The position numbers were made by a program, and so were the translations under genes. From assembly GCF_001687105.1 (NCBI RefSeq), contig NZ_CP014596.1, positions 1,046,001 through 1,110,000 on the forward strand: a stretch of 64,000 nt of DNA, written 5' to 3'. This document shows, piece after piece, positions 28,321-35,136 of the stretch; position 1 is the stretch's first letter; each line of letters starts with the position of its first letter. A model generated the notes under the pieces. It was not told where the DNA came from and made no database searches. It worked only from the letters and a program-made list of their open reading frames with translations. The DNA comes from Salipiger sp. CCB-MM3 (GTDB lineage Bacteria > Pseudomonadota > Alphaproteobacteria > Rhodobacterales > Rhodobacteraceae).

Positions 28321-28671
28321 TCAGGTCGCGCCGCGCAGCAGGCGGACGATCAGGATCAGGATGATCGCACCGATGACACCGGCGATGATCGTCGGGATCA
28401 GGCCCGCGCCGAAGGAAATGCCCAGCAGCGGGAAGATGAACCCGGCCAGCAAGGCGCCGCCAATGCCGAGAATGATGTTCATTCCCAGCCCGGAACTGCC
28501 GCCCTTCATGATGATGCTGGCGATCCAGCCGATCACCGCACCGATGATCAAGGTGATGATCAGCCCGACCAGCGCATTGCCGCCTTCGGCCATGGCCTCG
28601 CCGGTGGTTTCCTGTGCCAGCGCGGGTGAGGCCAAGAGCAGGGCGGCGGCGATACTTGGGAAATGTCTCAT
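28321..28671 (-). CDS. GlsB/YeaQ/YmgE-family (transglycosylase-associated) membrane protein
   Basis: Protein of 116 residues. An N-terminal signal-like helix (ends ALAQ, residue 20) precedes three glycine-rich membrane segments with the family pattern ALVGLIITLIIGAVIGWIAS and GMNIILGIGGALLAGFI. Family members are stress-induced membrane proteins of unknown mechanism. The extra exported leader is unusual for the usual 80-90 residue size. Start supported by GAGGAGA. Confidence 0.83.
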   Translation of the reverse strand: MRHFPSIAAALLLASPALAQETTGEAMAEGGNALVGLIITLIIGAVIGWIASIIMKGGSSGLGMNIILGIGGALLAGFIFPLLGISFGAGLIPTIIAGVIGAIILILIVRLLRGAT

Positions 28672-29150
28672 GAGTAGGTCTCCTCGATGGTGGCGCGCGG
28701 AGGCGCCGAGGATGGGTCGCGCGGATGCGCGAAGGAAAAGCCGCTGGCTTTGGTCAGGGCATCGCGGCGCAGGGTCTCGGCTGCCCGGAGGCCGTTGAAA
28801 CGCGGTGTCATGCGATGGATCCCCATATCGGTCACCTGCGGCGGATCGGCACGCCAACTGTCCAGAGCCATCCGTGGATGCACGGGCGAGCCTGCCTGCG
28901 TGTGCCGCGAAGGGCCGCGTTGGCGCGCGTTCAAAACACTTGATTCGAAAAACAATTCGGCTCGGATAACGGGAGCAGCGTAGCCGAAACTCGCGGAAGT
29001 TTATCATACATTCGATATACATCTTTAACGGCTGCGTGGAGTCGCTGCCCCGGCTCAGTCCTGTCGCGGCCCGCTTTGGGCGGAACCTCTGCGTTGCTGC
29101 GTCGGTTGGGAAAGCAACCCAGATATGGCAAGATATTCGAAAGGACCGAG
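28672..29150. other. 479-bp divergent intergenic region, no confident gene
   Basis: It separates the leftward GlsB-type gene from the rightward DUF2252 gene. A leftward TTG-initiated frame (28668-28955, 95 codons) and a rightward one (28725-28943) exist but have no convincing start signal or recognisable product. The stretch 28930-29030 is less GC-rich. GGAAC at 29082-29086 followed after 17 bp by GGTT resembles an ECF-sigma promoter with one mismatch, reading toward DUF2252. Confidence 0.45.
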
Positions 29151-30686
29151 ATGAGCACCGCGCAGAAAAGCAAACGCCCCCAGTCCAAGACCACCCAGGC
29201 GAAGAAGACCCAGACCACCAAGTCTCAGGCCCGCAACACCACACGCAACACCAAGAGCCGCAAATCGCAGCCGCGCGGCGAGACCGGCAACACCAAGATG
29301 GCAGACGCGGGCGCCAATGCGCCGGTCACCACGATGCAGCGCCGCACGCAGGACTATGCGGCGCTGGCGCGGCGTGTGGACGACGAGGCGGTGGTTTTCC
29401 GTCCGCGCGACCTTTCCGGTCAGGCGCGGCGTCTGCATGTGCGCAGCACGATCATCGAGGATCACGCCGTGCGCATCGACCAGAAGGCGGCGGGCGCCGA
29501 AGAGAAGTTCAACGTGCTGGCGGACAGCTTCTTCTCGTTTTTCCGGGGCACCTCTCTGCTCTTTCACCGCGACATGGCGGGGGACGACGCGCGGATGCCG
29601 ACCGTGCTGTGCCTCGGTGACGTGCATCCCGACAATTTCGGGGTCATGCCGAACGCCGACAATGTGCCGATCTTCGGTGTGAACGACTTCGACGATGTGA
29701 TCTACGCGCCCTTCGTGTGGGACCTCAAACGCGGCGCCGTGGGCTTCCTGATCGCGGCGGAAGAGGAAGGCGATCTGGGGCGTAAGAAGCAGCGCAAGAT
29801 CGCCAAGAAATTCCTCGAGGGCTATCGCGAGGGCATGGAGTTCTTTGCCGAGCACAACACCGAGCAGCAGAGCGAGATGCGCGAGGACAATTGCCCGGAT
29901 ATCATCCGCCCGCTGTTCAAGAAGGTGCGCCGTTCGCGCGAGGACTGGCTGAAGGGCCGTTATCTCGAAGAGACCGGCCTCGGCTTTCGCGCCAATGACG
30001 AGCTGACCCCGGTGTCGAGCCGCCGCGACGAGTTCCAGAAGCTGGTCGACAAGCTGGCCAAGCAGAACGGTATCGAGCCGGGCGGTCGGCACGGTCCGCT
30101 GACGGTGAAGGACGTGGCGATGCGTCATGGGCAGGGCACGGCGTCGCTGGGTCTGCCGCGGTTCTACGTGCTGCTTGAGGGGCCGTCGGAGAATGCCACC
30201 GACGACATCATCATCGAATTCAAGAAGGCCCGCCGCTCGGCGCTTGAGGGGCTGGTTCCGGCGCATGACTTTAACGCCGGGGATCAGGGCGACCGCATCG
30301 CCCACGGCCAATCTGTGCATCTGGCGCAGGGCGACGTCTTCTACGGAAACGTCGAGATCGAGGGCGAAAGCTTTATGTCGCGCGAGCGCGCACCGTTCCG
30401 CAATGACGCCGATCTCGATGATTTCTCGAAGAAGGAATGGAAGCGCTACGCCCATGCCTGCGGCTATGTGCTGGCGCAGGCGCATGCGCGCTCGGATGAT
30501 CTGGGACAGCTCGACTATGACATCGAACCGGCGATCCTGCAGGCGATGGAACCGGGGGACCTGTTCATCGACGACATGCTTTGCTTTGCCGAAGAGGCGG
30601 TCGAGCGTCTGCGCCGGGACCATGAGATGTTCCGCCGCGATCTGGAGCTTGGTGCCTTCGAGGTGACCGAGAAGCGCTACCGTTGA
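29151..30686 (+). CDS. DUF2252 family protein
   Basis: Protein of 511 residues. The first 50 residues are a Lys/Ser/Thr/Gln-rich, probably disordered tail (QKSKRPQSKTTQAKKTQ). The DUF2252 core follows with the hallmark segments FFSFFRGTSLLFHRDM, LCLGDVHPDNFG and GVNDFDDVIYAPFVWDLKR. DVHPDN and the later acidic motif resemble phosphotransferase (APH-like) catalytic loops, so a kinase-like activity is possible but unproven. Start ATG 29151 fits AAAGGA; an upstream in-frame ATG at 29076 has no ribosome site. Convergent with the CofD-like gene. Confidence 0.87.
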   Translation: MSTAQKSKRPQSKTTQAKKTQTTKSQARNTTRNTKSRKSQPRGETGNTKMADAGANAPVTTMQRRTQDYAALARRVDDEAVVFRPRDLSGQARRLHVRSTIIEDHAVRIDQKAAGAEEKFNVLADSFFSFFRGTSLLFHRDMAGDDARMPTVLCLGDVHPDNFGVMPNADNVPIFGVNDFDDVIYAPFVWDLKRGAVGFLIAAEEEGDLGRKKQRKIAKKFLEGYREGMEFFAEHNTEQQSEMREDNCPDIIRPLFKKVRRSREDWLKGRYLEETGLGFRANDELTPVSSRRDEFQKLVDKLAKQNGIEPGGRHGPLTVKDVAMRHGQGTASLGLPRFYVLLEGPSENATDDIIIEFKKARRSALEGLVPAHDFNAGDQGDRIAHGQSVHLAQGDVFYGNVEIEGESFMSRERAPFRNDADLDDFSKKEWKRYAHACGYVLAQAHARSDDLGQLDYDIEPAILQAMEPGDLFIDDMLCFAEEAVERLRRDHEMFRRDLELGAFEVTEKRYR

Positions 30687-30703
30687 TCTGGCAAAGCGCT
30701 TGT

Positions 30704-30723
30704 GGGGGGCGGCTGCGCCCCCC
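30704..30723. terminator. Hairpin between convergent DUF2252 and CofD-like genes
   Basis: GGGGGGC and GCCCCCC pair around a 6-nt loop, in the 52-bp gap between the two stop codons. Likely a bidirectional transcript end; there is no T-run. Confidence 0.55.
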
Positions 30724-30738
30724 GCGCAATCTGCGCCC

Positions 30739-31920
30739 TCAGACCATCGAGACCAGCGCCGCGCAGACCTTGCTGCGGTCGTAGCGGTCGGGCTCGTCGC
30801 CGCGCAGGGGCAGGCGGTGGCACGGAATGCCGTGCCTTTGGCTGACCTCGGCGCAGGCGCTCGGGTCTTCGGCGCTGTCACACAGCACATGGGTCATCAG
30901 CCGCGTTGCAGGCGTGTCCATCCCGGCATCTGCGCGCAGCGGCGCAATGATCGCGGCCACGCGGTCGGCGAGGCTCAGCCCGAACGCTTCCGGGTCATGC
31001 CCAAGACTGGGGACATAGACCTTGGGCACCGCGCTCGCCGCAATGGTCCGCCCCACGCCTGCGGGCAGCAGGTTGGCGGTCACCGAAGAAAACAGGCTGC
31101 CGGGCGGATAGCAGATGAGATCGGCGCGGCGGATGAGCTTGCGGTTGCGTTTGGGCAGCGGCACCGAACCGGCGGGCACCTCGTAGCCGTGCTCGCTCAG
31201 AAACAGGCGCGCGATCGGCGTGTCGATGGGCGGTGCTTCCTTGCCGCTGATCTCGCGCTGGCCAAAAATTTTGCGCCCGTCCGCCAGTTCGACGCCGAGG
31301 TGCAGGTTGCAATCGACGACCCCGCGCACCGTGCCGCGCACATCCACCATCTTCGACATCAGGAACAGCACCGGCTCGAGCAGCCGCCCATGGCCGAGAT
31401 ACCCGCCCGCAAGGATGAGGTTGCCGATGCTGGCGTTGCGATAGTCGAAATCTTCCGGCGCGGCGGCGTGGAATGCGTTCAGGAAATCTTGGATCAGCAG
31501 CCCCATCGGCGTGGAGATGGCCTTCAGCAGAGGATGCTTGCCCGCGACCAGCGCCGCCACCTCCTGCCGCAGCGCCTTGGCGTCGCCGTTCTTGGGCAGG
31601 CGGTGGCTGAACAGGCGGAAAATGTCGGGCTGGCCCAGATCGCTTTCGTCGGCCAGCGCCATCAGTCGGCTGCGCAGGTCGCCGACGGCGGGCATGTCGA
31701 AGGCCTCGCGCAGCACCTGACTGCTGCCGCCGCTGTCGAACGGGGTGATGAGATGCGCCGAGTTGTAGGTGTAGCTTTTCAGCGCGCGAGAGATCTGGTT
31801 GAGCGCGCTACCCCCGCTGAAGAACAGCAGCCGCGGCCCGAGGTGCGGCGCGCTGAGCGAGCGGGCGACGCGCAGATCGTCCGGGAGCCTGGCGCTGCGC
31901 TGTATGCTGACCCTCGTCAT
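30739..31920 (-). CDS. CofD-like protein (GAK-type / YvcK-related)
   Basis: Protein of 393 residues in the CofD/YvcK superfamily. The nucleotide-binding start LLFFSGGSALNQISRAL (about 31-47), the HLITPFDSGGSSQVLREAF motif (about 57-75) and GNLILAGGYL match. This branch is usually annotated as CofD-related protein of a GAK system, where ATP-grasp and HPr-kinase-like genes are neighbours (recalled family knowledge). Neither partner is visible here. True CofD makes F420, but that pathway is absent around it. No good ribosome site is seen before 31920. Confidence 0.83.
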   Translation of the reverse strand: MTRVSIQRSARLPDDLRVARSLSAPHLGPRLLFFSGGSALNQISRALKSYTYNSAHLITPFDSGGSSQVLREAFDMPAVGDLRSRLMALADESDLGQPDIFRLFSHRLPKNGDAKALRQEVAALVAGKHPLLKAISTPMGLLIQDFLNAFHAAAPEDFDYRNASIGNLILAGGYLGHGRLLEPVLFLMSKMVDVRGTVRGVVDCNLHLGVELADGRKIFGQREISGKEAPPIDTPIARLFLSEHGYEVPAGSVPLPKRNRKLIRRADLICYPPGSLFSSVTANLLPAGVGRTIAASAVPKVYVPSLGHDPEAFGLSLADRVAAIIAPLRADAGMDTPATRLMTHVLCDSAEDPSACAEVSQRHGIPCHRLPLRGDEPDRYDRSKVCAALVSMV

Positions 31921-32098
31921 CGGAGGCTCGTGCTGCTCGTGCCGTTCATGGGGGTGCCCTCGCTGCCCGTGGCGTTGTCTGCCGGTCTTCTTTTGCCGCA
32001 GCCTAACCTGCGGGCGGCGCAGGAGGGAATAGCCGATCCCACAGGCGCGGCCGCCCCGCGGAAGCGCGCTCAGGTGAAGATCGCTGGCGCAAATGCAA

Positions 32099-32128
32099 AC
32101 ATGCGCCGCCCGAGGGGGCAGCGCATGT
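32099..32128 (-). terminator. Hairpin terminator of the sulfur operon
   Basis: Stem ACATGCGC with GCGCATGT, extended inward by GCCC/GGGC after one mismatch, 28 bp after the TIGR01244 stop on the minus strand. The rest of the 235-bp gap to the CofD-like gene shows nothing else. Confidence 0.6.
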
Positions 32129-32155
32129 CATGTGTTCGAGGGTGGGGCTGGCGGC

Positions 32156-32590
32156 TTAGGCGCCGCCGCGCTCGGCGATGGCGGCCAGCGTCGGGCGCAG
32201 CCCATCGAGCGAATAGCCCGCCTTGGCGGTCGCCAGAAGGATGTCATCCGCCGGCTGTTTGCCAGCCTGACCCATGGCCCAGACGGTGGCGCAGCGGGTG
32301 CCCGAGCGGCAGTAGGCGAAGACCGGGCCGTCTGCGTTCTCGATCAGCTCGGCCTGCTGGGTAATCAGATCCAGCGTCAGCCCGTCATGGGTGACGGGAA
32401 GCACGGCGAACTCCATGCCTGCCGCGGTCACCGCCGCGCCGATGGTCTCGGCCTGCAGTTCGGGCGGCACCTCGCCGTCGGGGCGGTTGCAGATGACCAG
32501 TTTGAACCCTGCTTCTGCGAGGGCGGGGACATCCTCCACCGCGATCTGCGGCGAGACGGTGTAGCGGGGGGTGATGCGGTTCAGATCCAT
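32156..32590 (-). CDS. TIGR01244/DUF442 family sulfur transferase-phosphatase-like protein
   Basis: Protein of 144 residues with a cysteine-phosphatase-like loop, FAYCRSGTRCATVWAM (catalytic Cys about residue 93). This domain is the N-terminal half of the Blh protein in BigR-controlled operons; here it stands alone beside a separate metallo-beta-lactamase gene. It probably handles persulfide sulfur. Start chosen at ATG 32590 because it lies 10 bp after the preceding stop and gives the family start MDLNRITPRYTVSPQI; a longer frame into the upstream gene is unlikely. Confidence 0.85.
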   Translation of the reverse strand: MDLNRITPRYTVSPQIAVEDVPALAEAGFKLVICNRPDGEVPPELQAETIGAAVTAAGMEFAVLPVTHDGLTLDLITQQAELIENADGPVFAYCRSGTRCATVWAMGQAGKQPADDILLATAKAGYSLDGLRPTLAAIAERGGA

Positions 32591-32600
32591 GGCTTTGGGA

Positions 32601-33053
32601 TTATTCCGCCGCCACCGGCTTGTCGAGTCTCCTGCGCAGCATCGGCGCCGCGACCATGCCGGTGAGCATCGCTGCCACGAAAATATACAGACCCGTGCCG
32701 CCATAGCTCAGCGAGGCGATGGACGGACCCGGGCAGAGGCCCGCAAGGCCCCAGCCCACACCGAACAGCAGCGAGCCGATGACCAGCTTGCGGTCGATCT
32801 GCGTGCCCGGCTTGGGCGGCAGCGGTGTGCCGAGGGCCGAGATCGTGCGCTTGCGGGCGAAGAGCCATGCCAGCGCCATGGGGATCATTGCGCCGCCCAT
32901 CACGAAGGCCAGCGTCGGATCCCATGCGCCGAACACGTCGAGCCAGCCTTGCACCTTCGCGGTGTCAGTCATGCCCGAGATGAAAAGACCTGCGCCGAAG
33001 AGGCCCCCGGCGACGAGAGCAAAGAAAAGGCGGGCTGCAGAGGAATTGCCCAT
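32601..33053 (-). CDS. YeeE/YedE-family sulfur transport protein, half 2
   Basis: Membrane protein of 150 residues with about four helices. The conserved YeeE/YedE half motif LFGVGWGLAGLCPGPSIASL (about 90-110) contains the Cys that relays thiosulfate-type sulfur in characterised YeeE. It starts 1 bp after the first half ends, so the two form a split transporter. Part of a four-gene leftward sulfur operon. Confidence 0.88.
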   Translation of the reverse strand: MGNSSAARLFFALVAGGLFGAGLFISGMTDTAKVQGWLDVFGAWDPTLAFVMGGAMIPMALAWLFARKRTISALGTPLPPKPGTQIDRKLVIGSLLFGVGWGLAGLCPGPSIASLSYGGTGLYIFVAAMLTGMVAAPMLRRRLDKPVAAE

Positions 33054-33054
33054 G

Positions 33055-33480
33055 TCAGATCACTCCAAGGATGTGGCGGAACAGGACCACGCCGACGCCG
33101 CCGGCGAGAATGTAGCAGCAGGTGGCGACGAAGCCGCGCACCGACAGCCGCGACATGCCGCAGACCCCGTGGCCGGAGGTGCAGCCATTGGCCAGCCGCG
33201 TGCCGACGCCGACCAGCAGGCCTGCGGCGACCAGCACCGGGATGTTGTCGGTGATATGGGTGTCGACCGTGCCATAGAGCGGCAGCAGCAGGATCGGCAG
33301 CAGGATGACGCCGACGATGAAGCTCAGCTTTTCCCATTTCGTCGACCCGGCGGATCCGTCCACCAGCCCGCCGATGATCCCCGAGGCCCCCATGATGCGG
33401 CCGTTGACGAGCAGATAGACCGCCCCGCCGGTGCCGATCAGAAGGCCGCCGATGAGGCCCCAAATCCAATCTGGTTGCAT
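33055..33480 (-). CDS. YeeE/YedE-family sulfur transport protein, half 1
   Basis: Membrane protein of 141 residues. The motif ANGCTSGHGVCGMSRLSVRG (about 88-107) carries the conserved Cys pair of YeeE/YedE first halves. The frame is open further upstream, but ATG 33480 has AAGGAAA at a suitable distance and gives the normal start MQPDWIWGLIGGLLIG. It lies 118 bp after the metallo-beta-lactamase gene, a gap that contains a 13-bp perfect hairpin. Confidence 0.88.
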   Translation of the reverse strand: MQPDWIWGLIGGLLIGTGGAVYLLVNGRIMGASGIIGGLVDGSAGSTKWEKLSFIVGVILLPILLLPLYGTVDTHITDNIPVLVAAGLLVGVGTRLANGCTSGHGVCGMSRLSVRGFVATCCYILAGGVGVVLFRHILGVI

Positions 33481-33537
33481 TCGCGCGTTTCCTTGTCGTT
33501 CGGCCGCCTTGGTGCGGCCCTGCACTGCACAATGTGT

Positions 33538-33565
33538 CGTGCCTCCGCAGGTCTGCGGAGGCACG
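33538..33565 (-). promoter_or_regulatory. Perfect 13-bp hairpin inside the sulfur operon
   Basis: CGTGCCTCCGCAG, a 2-nt centre and its exact complement, 34 bp after the metallo-beta-lactamase stop. No T-run follows on the minus strand. It probably lowers or protects transcription between the dioxygenase-type gene and the transporter halves. Confidence 0.65.
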
Positions 33566-33598
33566 CGCCCCGTCCGTGAGCGGAAATGAGGCGTCCGG

Positions 33599-34465
33599 TC
33601 AGAGTTTGTTGACCGGGACTTTCAGAAAGACGTCGCCCTTTTCGTCGGCGGGCGGCATCTGCCCGGCGCGCATGTTCACCTGCAGCGACGGGATGATCAG
33701 TTTCGGCATCGCCAGCGTGGCGTCGCGGGCGTCGCGCATCTGCACGAAGTCCTCGGCCGATTTGCCGGCACCCACGTGGATGTTCAGCGCCTTTTGCTCG
33801 CCCACGGTGGTCTCCCACGCGTATTCGTCGCGGCCCGGTGCCTTGTAGTCATGGCCCACGAAGATGCGGGTGTCGTCGGGCAGCGCGAGGATCTTCTGGA
33901 TCGAGGCGAAGAGCGTTTCGGACGAGCCGCCGGGGAAGTCGCAGCGGGCGGTACCAAAGTCGGGCATGAACAGCGTGTCGCCAACAAAAGCGGCATCGCC
34001 GATCACATAGGTCAGGCAGGCCGGGGTGTGGCCCGGCGTGTGCAGCACGTCGCCGCGCAGCTGGCCGATGTGAAAGCTGTCGCCTTCTTCAAAAAGCTGG
34101 TCGAACTGCGAGCCGTCGCGCTGGAACTCGGTGCCTTCGTTGAAGACTTTGCCGAAGGTGTCCTGTACCACGGTGATGCGCTCGCCGATGCCGATTTTGC
34201 CGCCCAGTTCGCGCTGGATGTAGGGCGCGGCGGAAAGGTGATCGGCGTGGACGTGGCTTTCGAGCAGCCATTCGACCTTATAGCCCTTTTCCTTCACGAA
34301 GGCGATGATCGCATCGGCGGAACGGGTGTCGGTGCGGCCGGAGGCGTAGTCGAAATCCAACACGCTGTCGACGACCGCGCAGGCGGTGCCCGACGGGTCG
34401 CGCACGACATAGGAGATGGTGTTGGTGGCCTCATCGAAAAAGGCGGAAACTTCAGGTGACATCAT
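33599..34465 (-). CDS. Metallo-beta-lactamase-fold persulfide dioxygenase-like protein (Blh/ETHE1 type)
   Basis: Protein of 288 residues. Metal-binding motifs: HVHADH (about residues 70-75), HTPGHTPACLTYV, GDTLFMPDFGTARCDFPGG and FVGHDYKAPGRDEY. The last two segments are typical of persulfide dioxygenases, which oxidise glutathione persulfide to sulfite. Start ATG 34465 follows GGAGGA at 7 nt. It leads the operon with YeeE/YedE halves and the DUF442 protein, the set known from BigR operons, though no ArsR-type regulator gene lies nearby. A BigR/SqrR-like operator lies 22 bp upstream. Confidence 0.87.
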   Translation of the reverse strand: MMSPEVSAFFDEATNTISYVVRDPSGTACAVVDSVLDFDYASGRTDTRSADAIIAFVKEKGYKVEWLLESHVHADHLSAAPYIQRELGGKIGIGERITVVQDTFGKVFNEGTEFQRDGSQFDQLFEEGDSFHIGQLRGDVLHTPGHTPACLTYVIGDAAFVGDTLFMPDFGTARCDFPGGSSETLFASIQKILALPDDTRIFVGHDYKAPGRDEYAWETTVGEQKALNIHVGAGKSAEDFVQMRDARDATLAMPKLIIPSLQVNMRAGQMPPADEKGDVFLKVPVNKL

Positions 34466-34487
34466 GGTCTGATCCTCCGATTTGAAA

Positions 34488-34513
34488 TTCATATAGGCAA
34501 AGCTGAATATGTA
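34488..34513 (-). promoter_or_regulatory. Candidate SqrR/BigR-type operator of the sulfur operon
   Basis: TTCATATAG, 8 bp, GAATATGTA. The site at 57140-57165 has the same layout (TTCATATTC, 8 bp, GAATATGAA), and 14 of the 18 arm bases are identical. It lies 22 bp before the persulfide dioxygenase start. SqrR/BigR sites are described as ATTC-N8-GAAT with AT-rich flanks; here the left ATTC core is changed to ATAG, so the site is imperfect. Confidence 0.5.
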
Positions 34514-34752
34514 TTCAAGGATTCGTTGCGATTGACGCATATCATGGTGACGCTCACGCTTAAGGTGCATGATTCACGCACAGGCGGGGCTGCCGGACTG
34601 CCGTGGGACCATTGGCATTTGGCGGCGCTTAGGCACGCATCGCCCACGCCCGCTTTGGGCGGCCTGCCGTGAGTATCGTGACGCGCAGCCAGGGTGGGCT
34701 CAGGGCTGGGTCTAGGGCTGGGACCAAGGCTGGGACATGGAGGAGAAGGCAC

Positions 34753-34983
34753 ATGACCGAAACACATCGCATGGACGACAGATTGAAGCGGCGGATCGAC
34801 GCGATTGACGTCGCATTGGGCGAGGTTTCCGGGGCCGAACACGCGGCGCTGGTGGCCGAGCTTCAGCGGCTCGCTGAAGAGTTGCATGCGCGCGGCCAGC
34901 ACATGCCAGCGCATCTGCGCGAGCTTTTGCGCAGCGAGGAAGACGCCGAAATCGAGGCGCGTTTCGACAATATGCCGATCTGA
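34753..34983 (+). CDS. Small hypothetical protein
   Basis: Protein of 76 residues, mostly alpha-helical and charged (DRLKRRIDAIDVALGEVSGAEHAALVAELQRLAEELHARG), with no Cys and no membrane segment. Start ATG 34753 follows GGAGGAGAAGG; a longer frame from 34669 lacks such a site. It lies 154 bp before the FadJ-like gene on the same strand. I do not recognise the family; a short helical regulator or assembly protein is possible. Confidence 0.6.
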   Translation: MTETHRMDDRLKRRIDAIDVALGEVSGAEHAALVAELQRLAEELHARGQHMPAHLRELLRSEEDAEIEARFDNMPI

Positions 34984-35136
34984 CGGGCGCCCCGCGCCGC
35001 CCCGCGCTACCGTAAGGCGAGCGTCCCATTTCTTTGCTTGCCGTACCTGCTGGAACCCACTAGCTCGCTGTGATGCCGAGATGGCAGGAGCAACGGGCAG
35101 GGGGCGCGGCTGCGCCCGGTCGGGAAGGGCAGGCAG

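Noticed and set aside
28725..28943. Plus-strand 72-codon frame before DUF2252
   Set aside because: No ribosome site, composition like random high-GC DNA, and overlap with the opposite frame.
28668..28955. Minus-strand 95-codon frame ending in an ATGA overlap with the GlsB-type gene
   Set aside because: The overlap is suggestive, but the start is TTG without a ribosome site and the product shows no recognisable feature; left in the intergenic description.
29082..29107. GGAAC-N17-GGTT as an ECF general-stress promoter of DUF2252
   Set aside because: One mismatch in a short motif, and I am not sure that EcfG operates in this group; too weak for its own entry.
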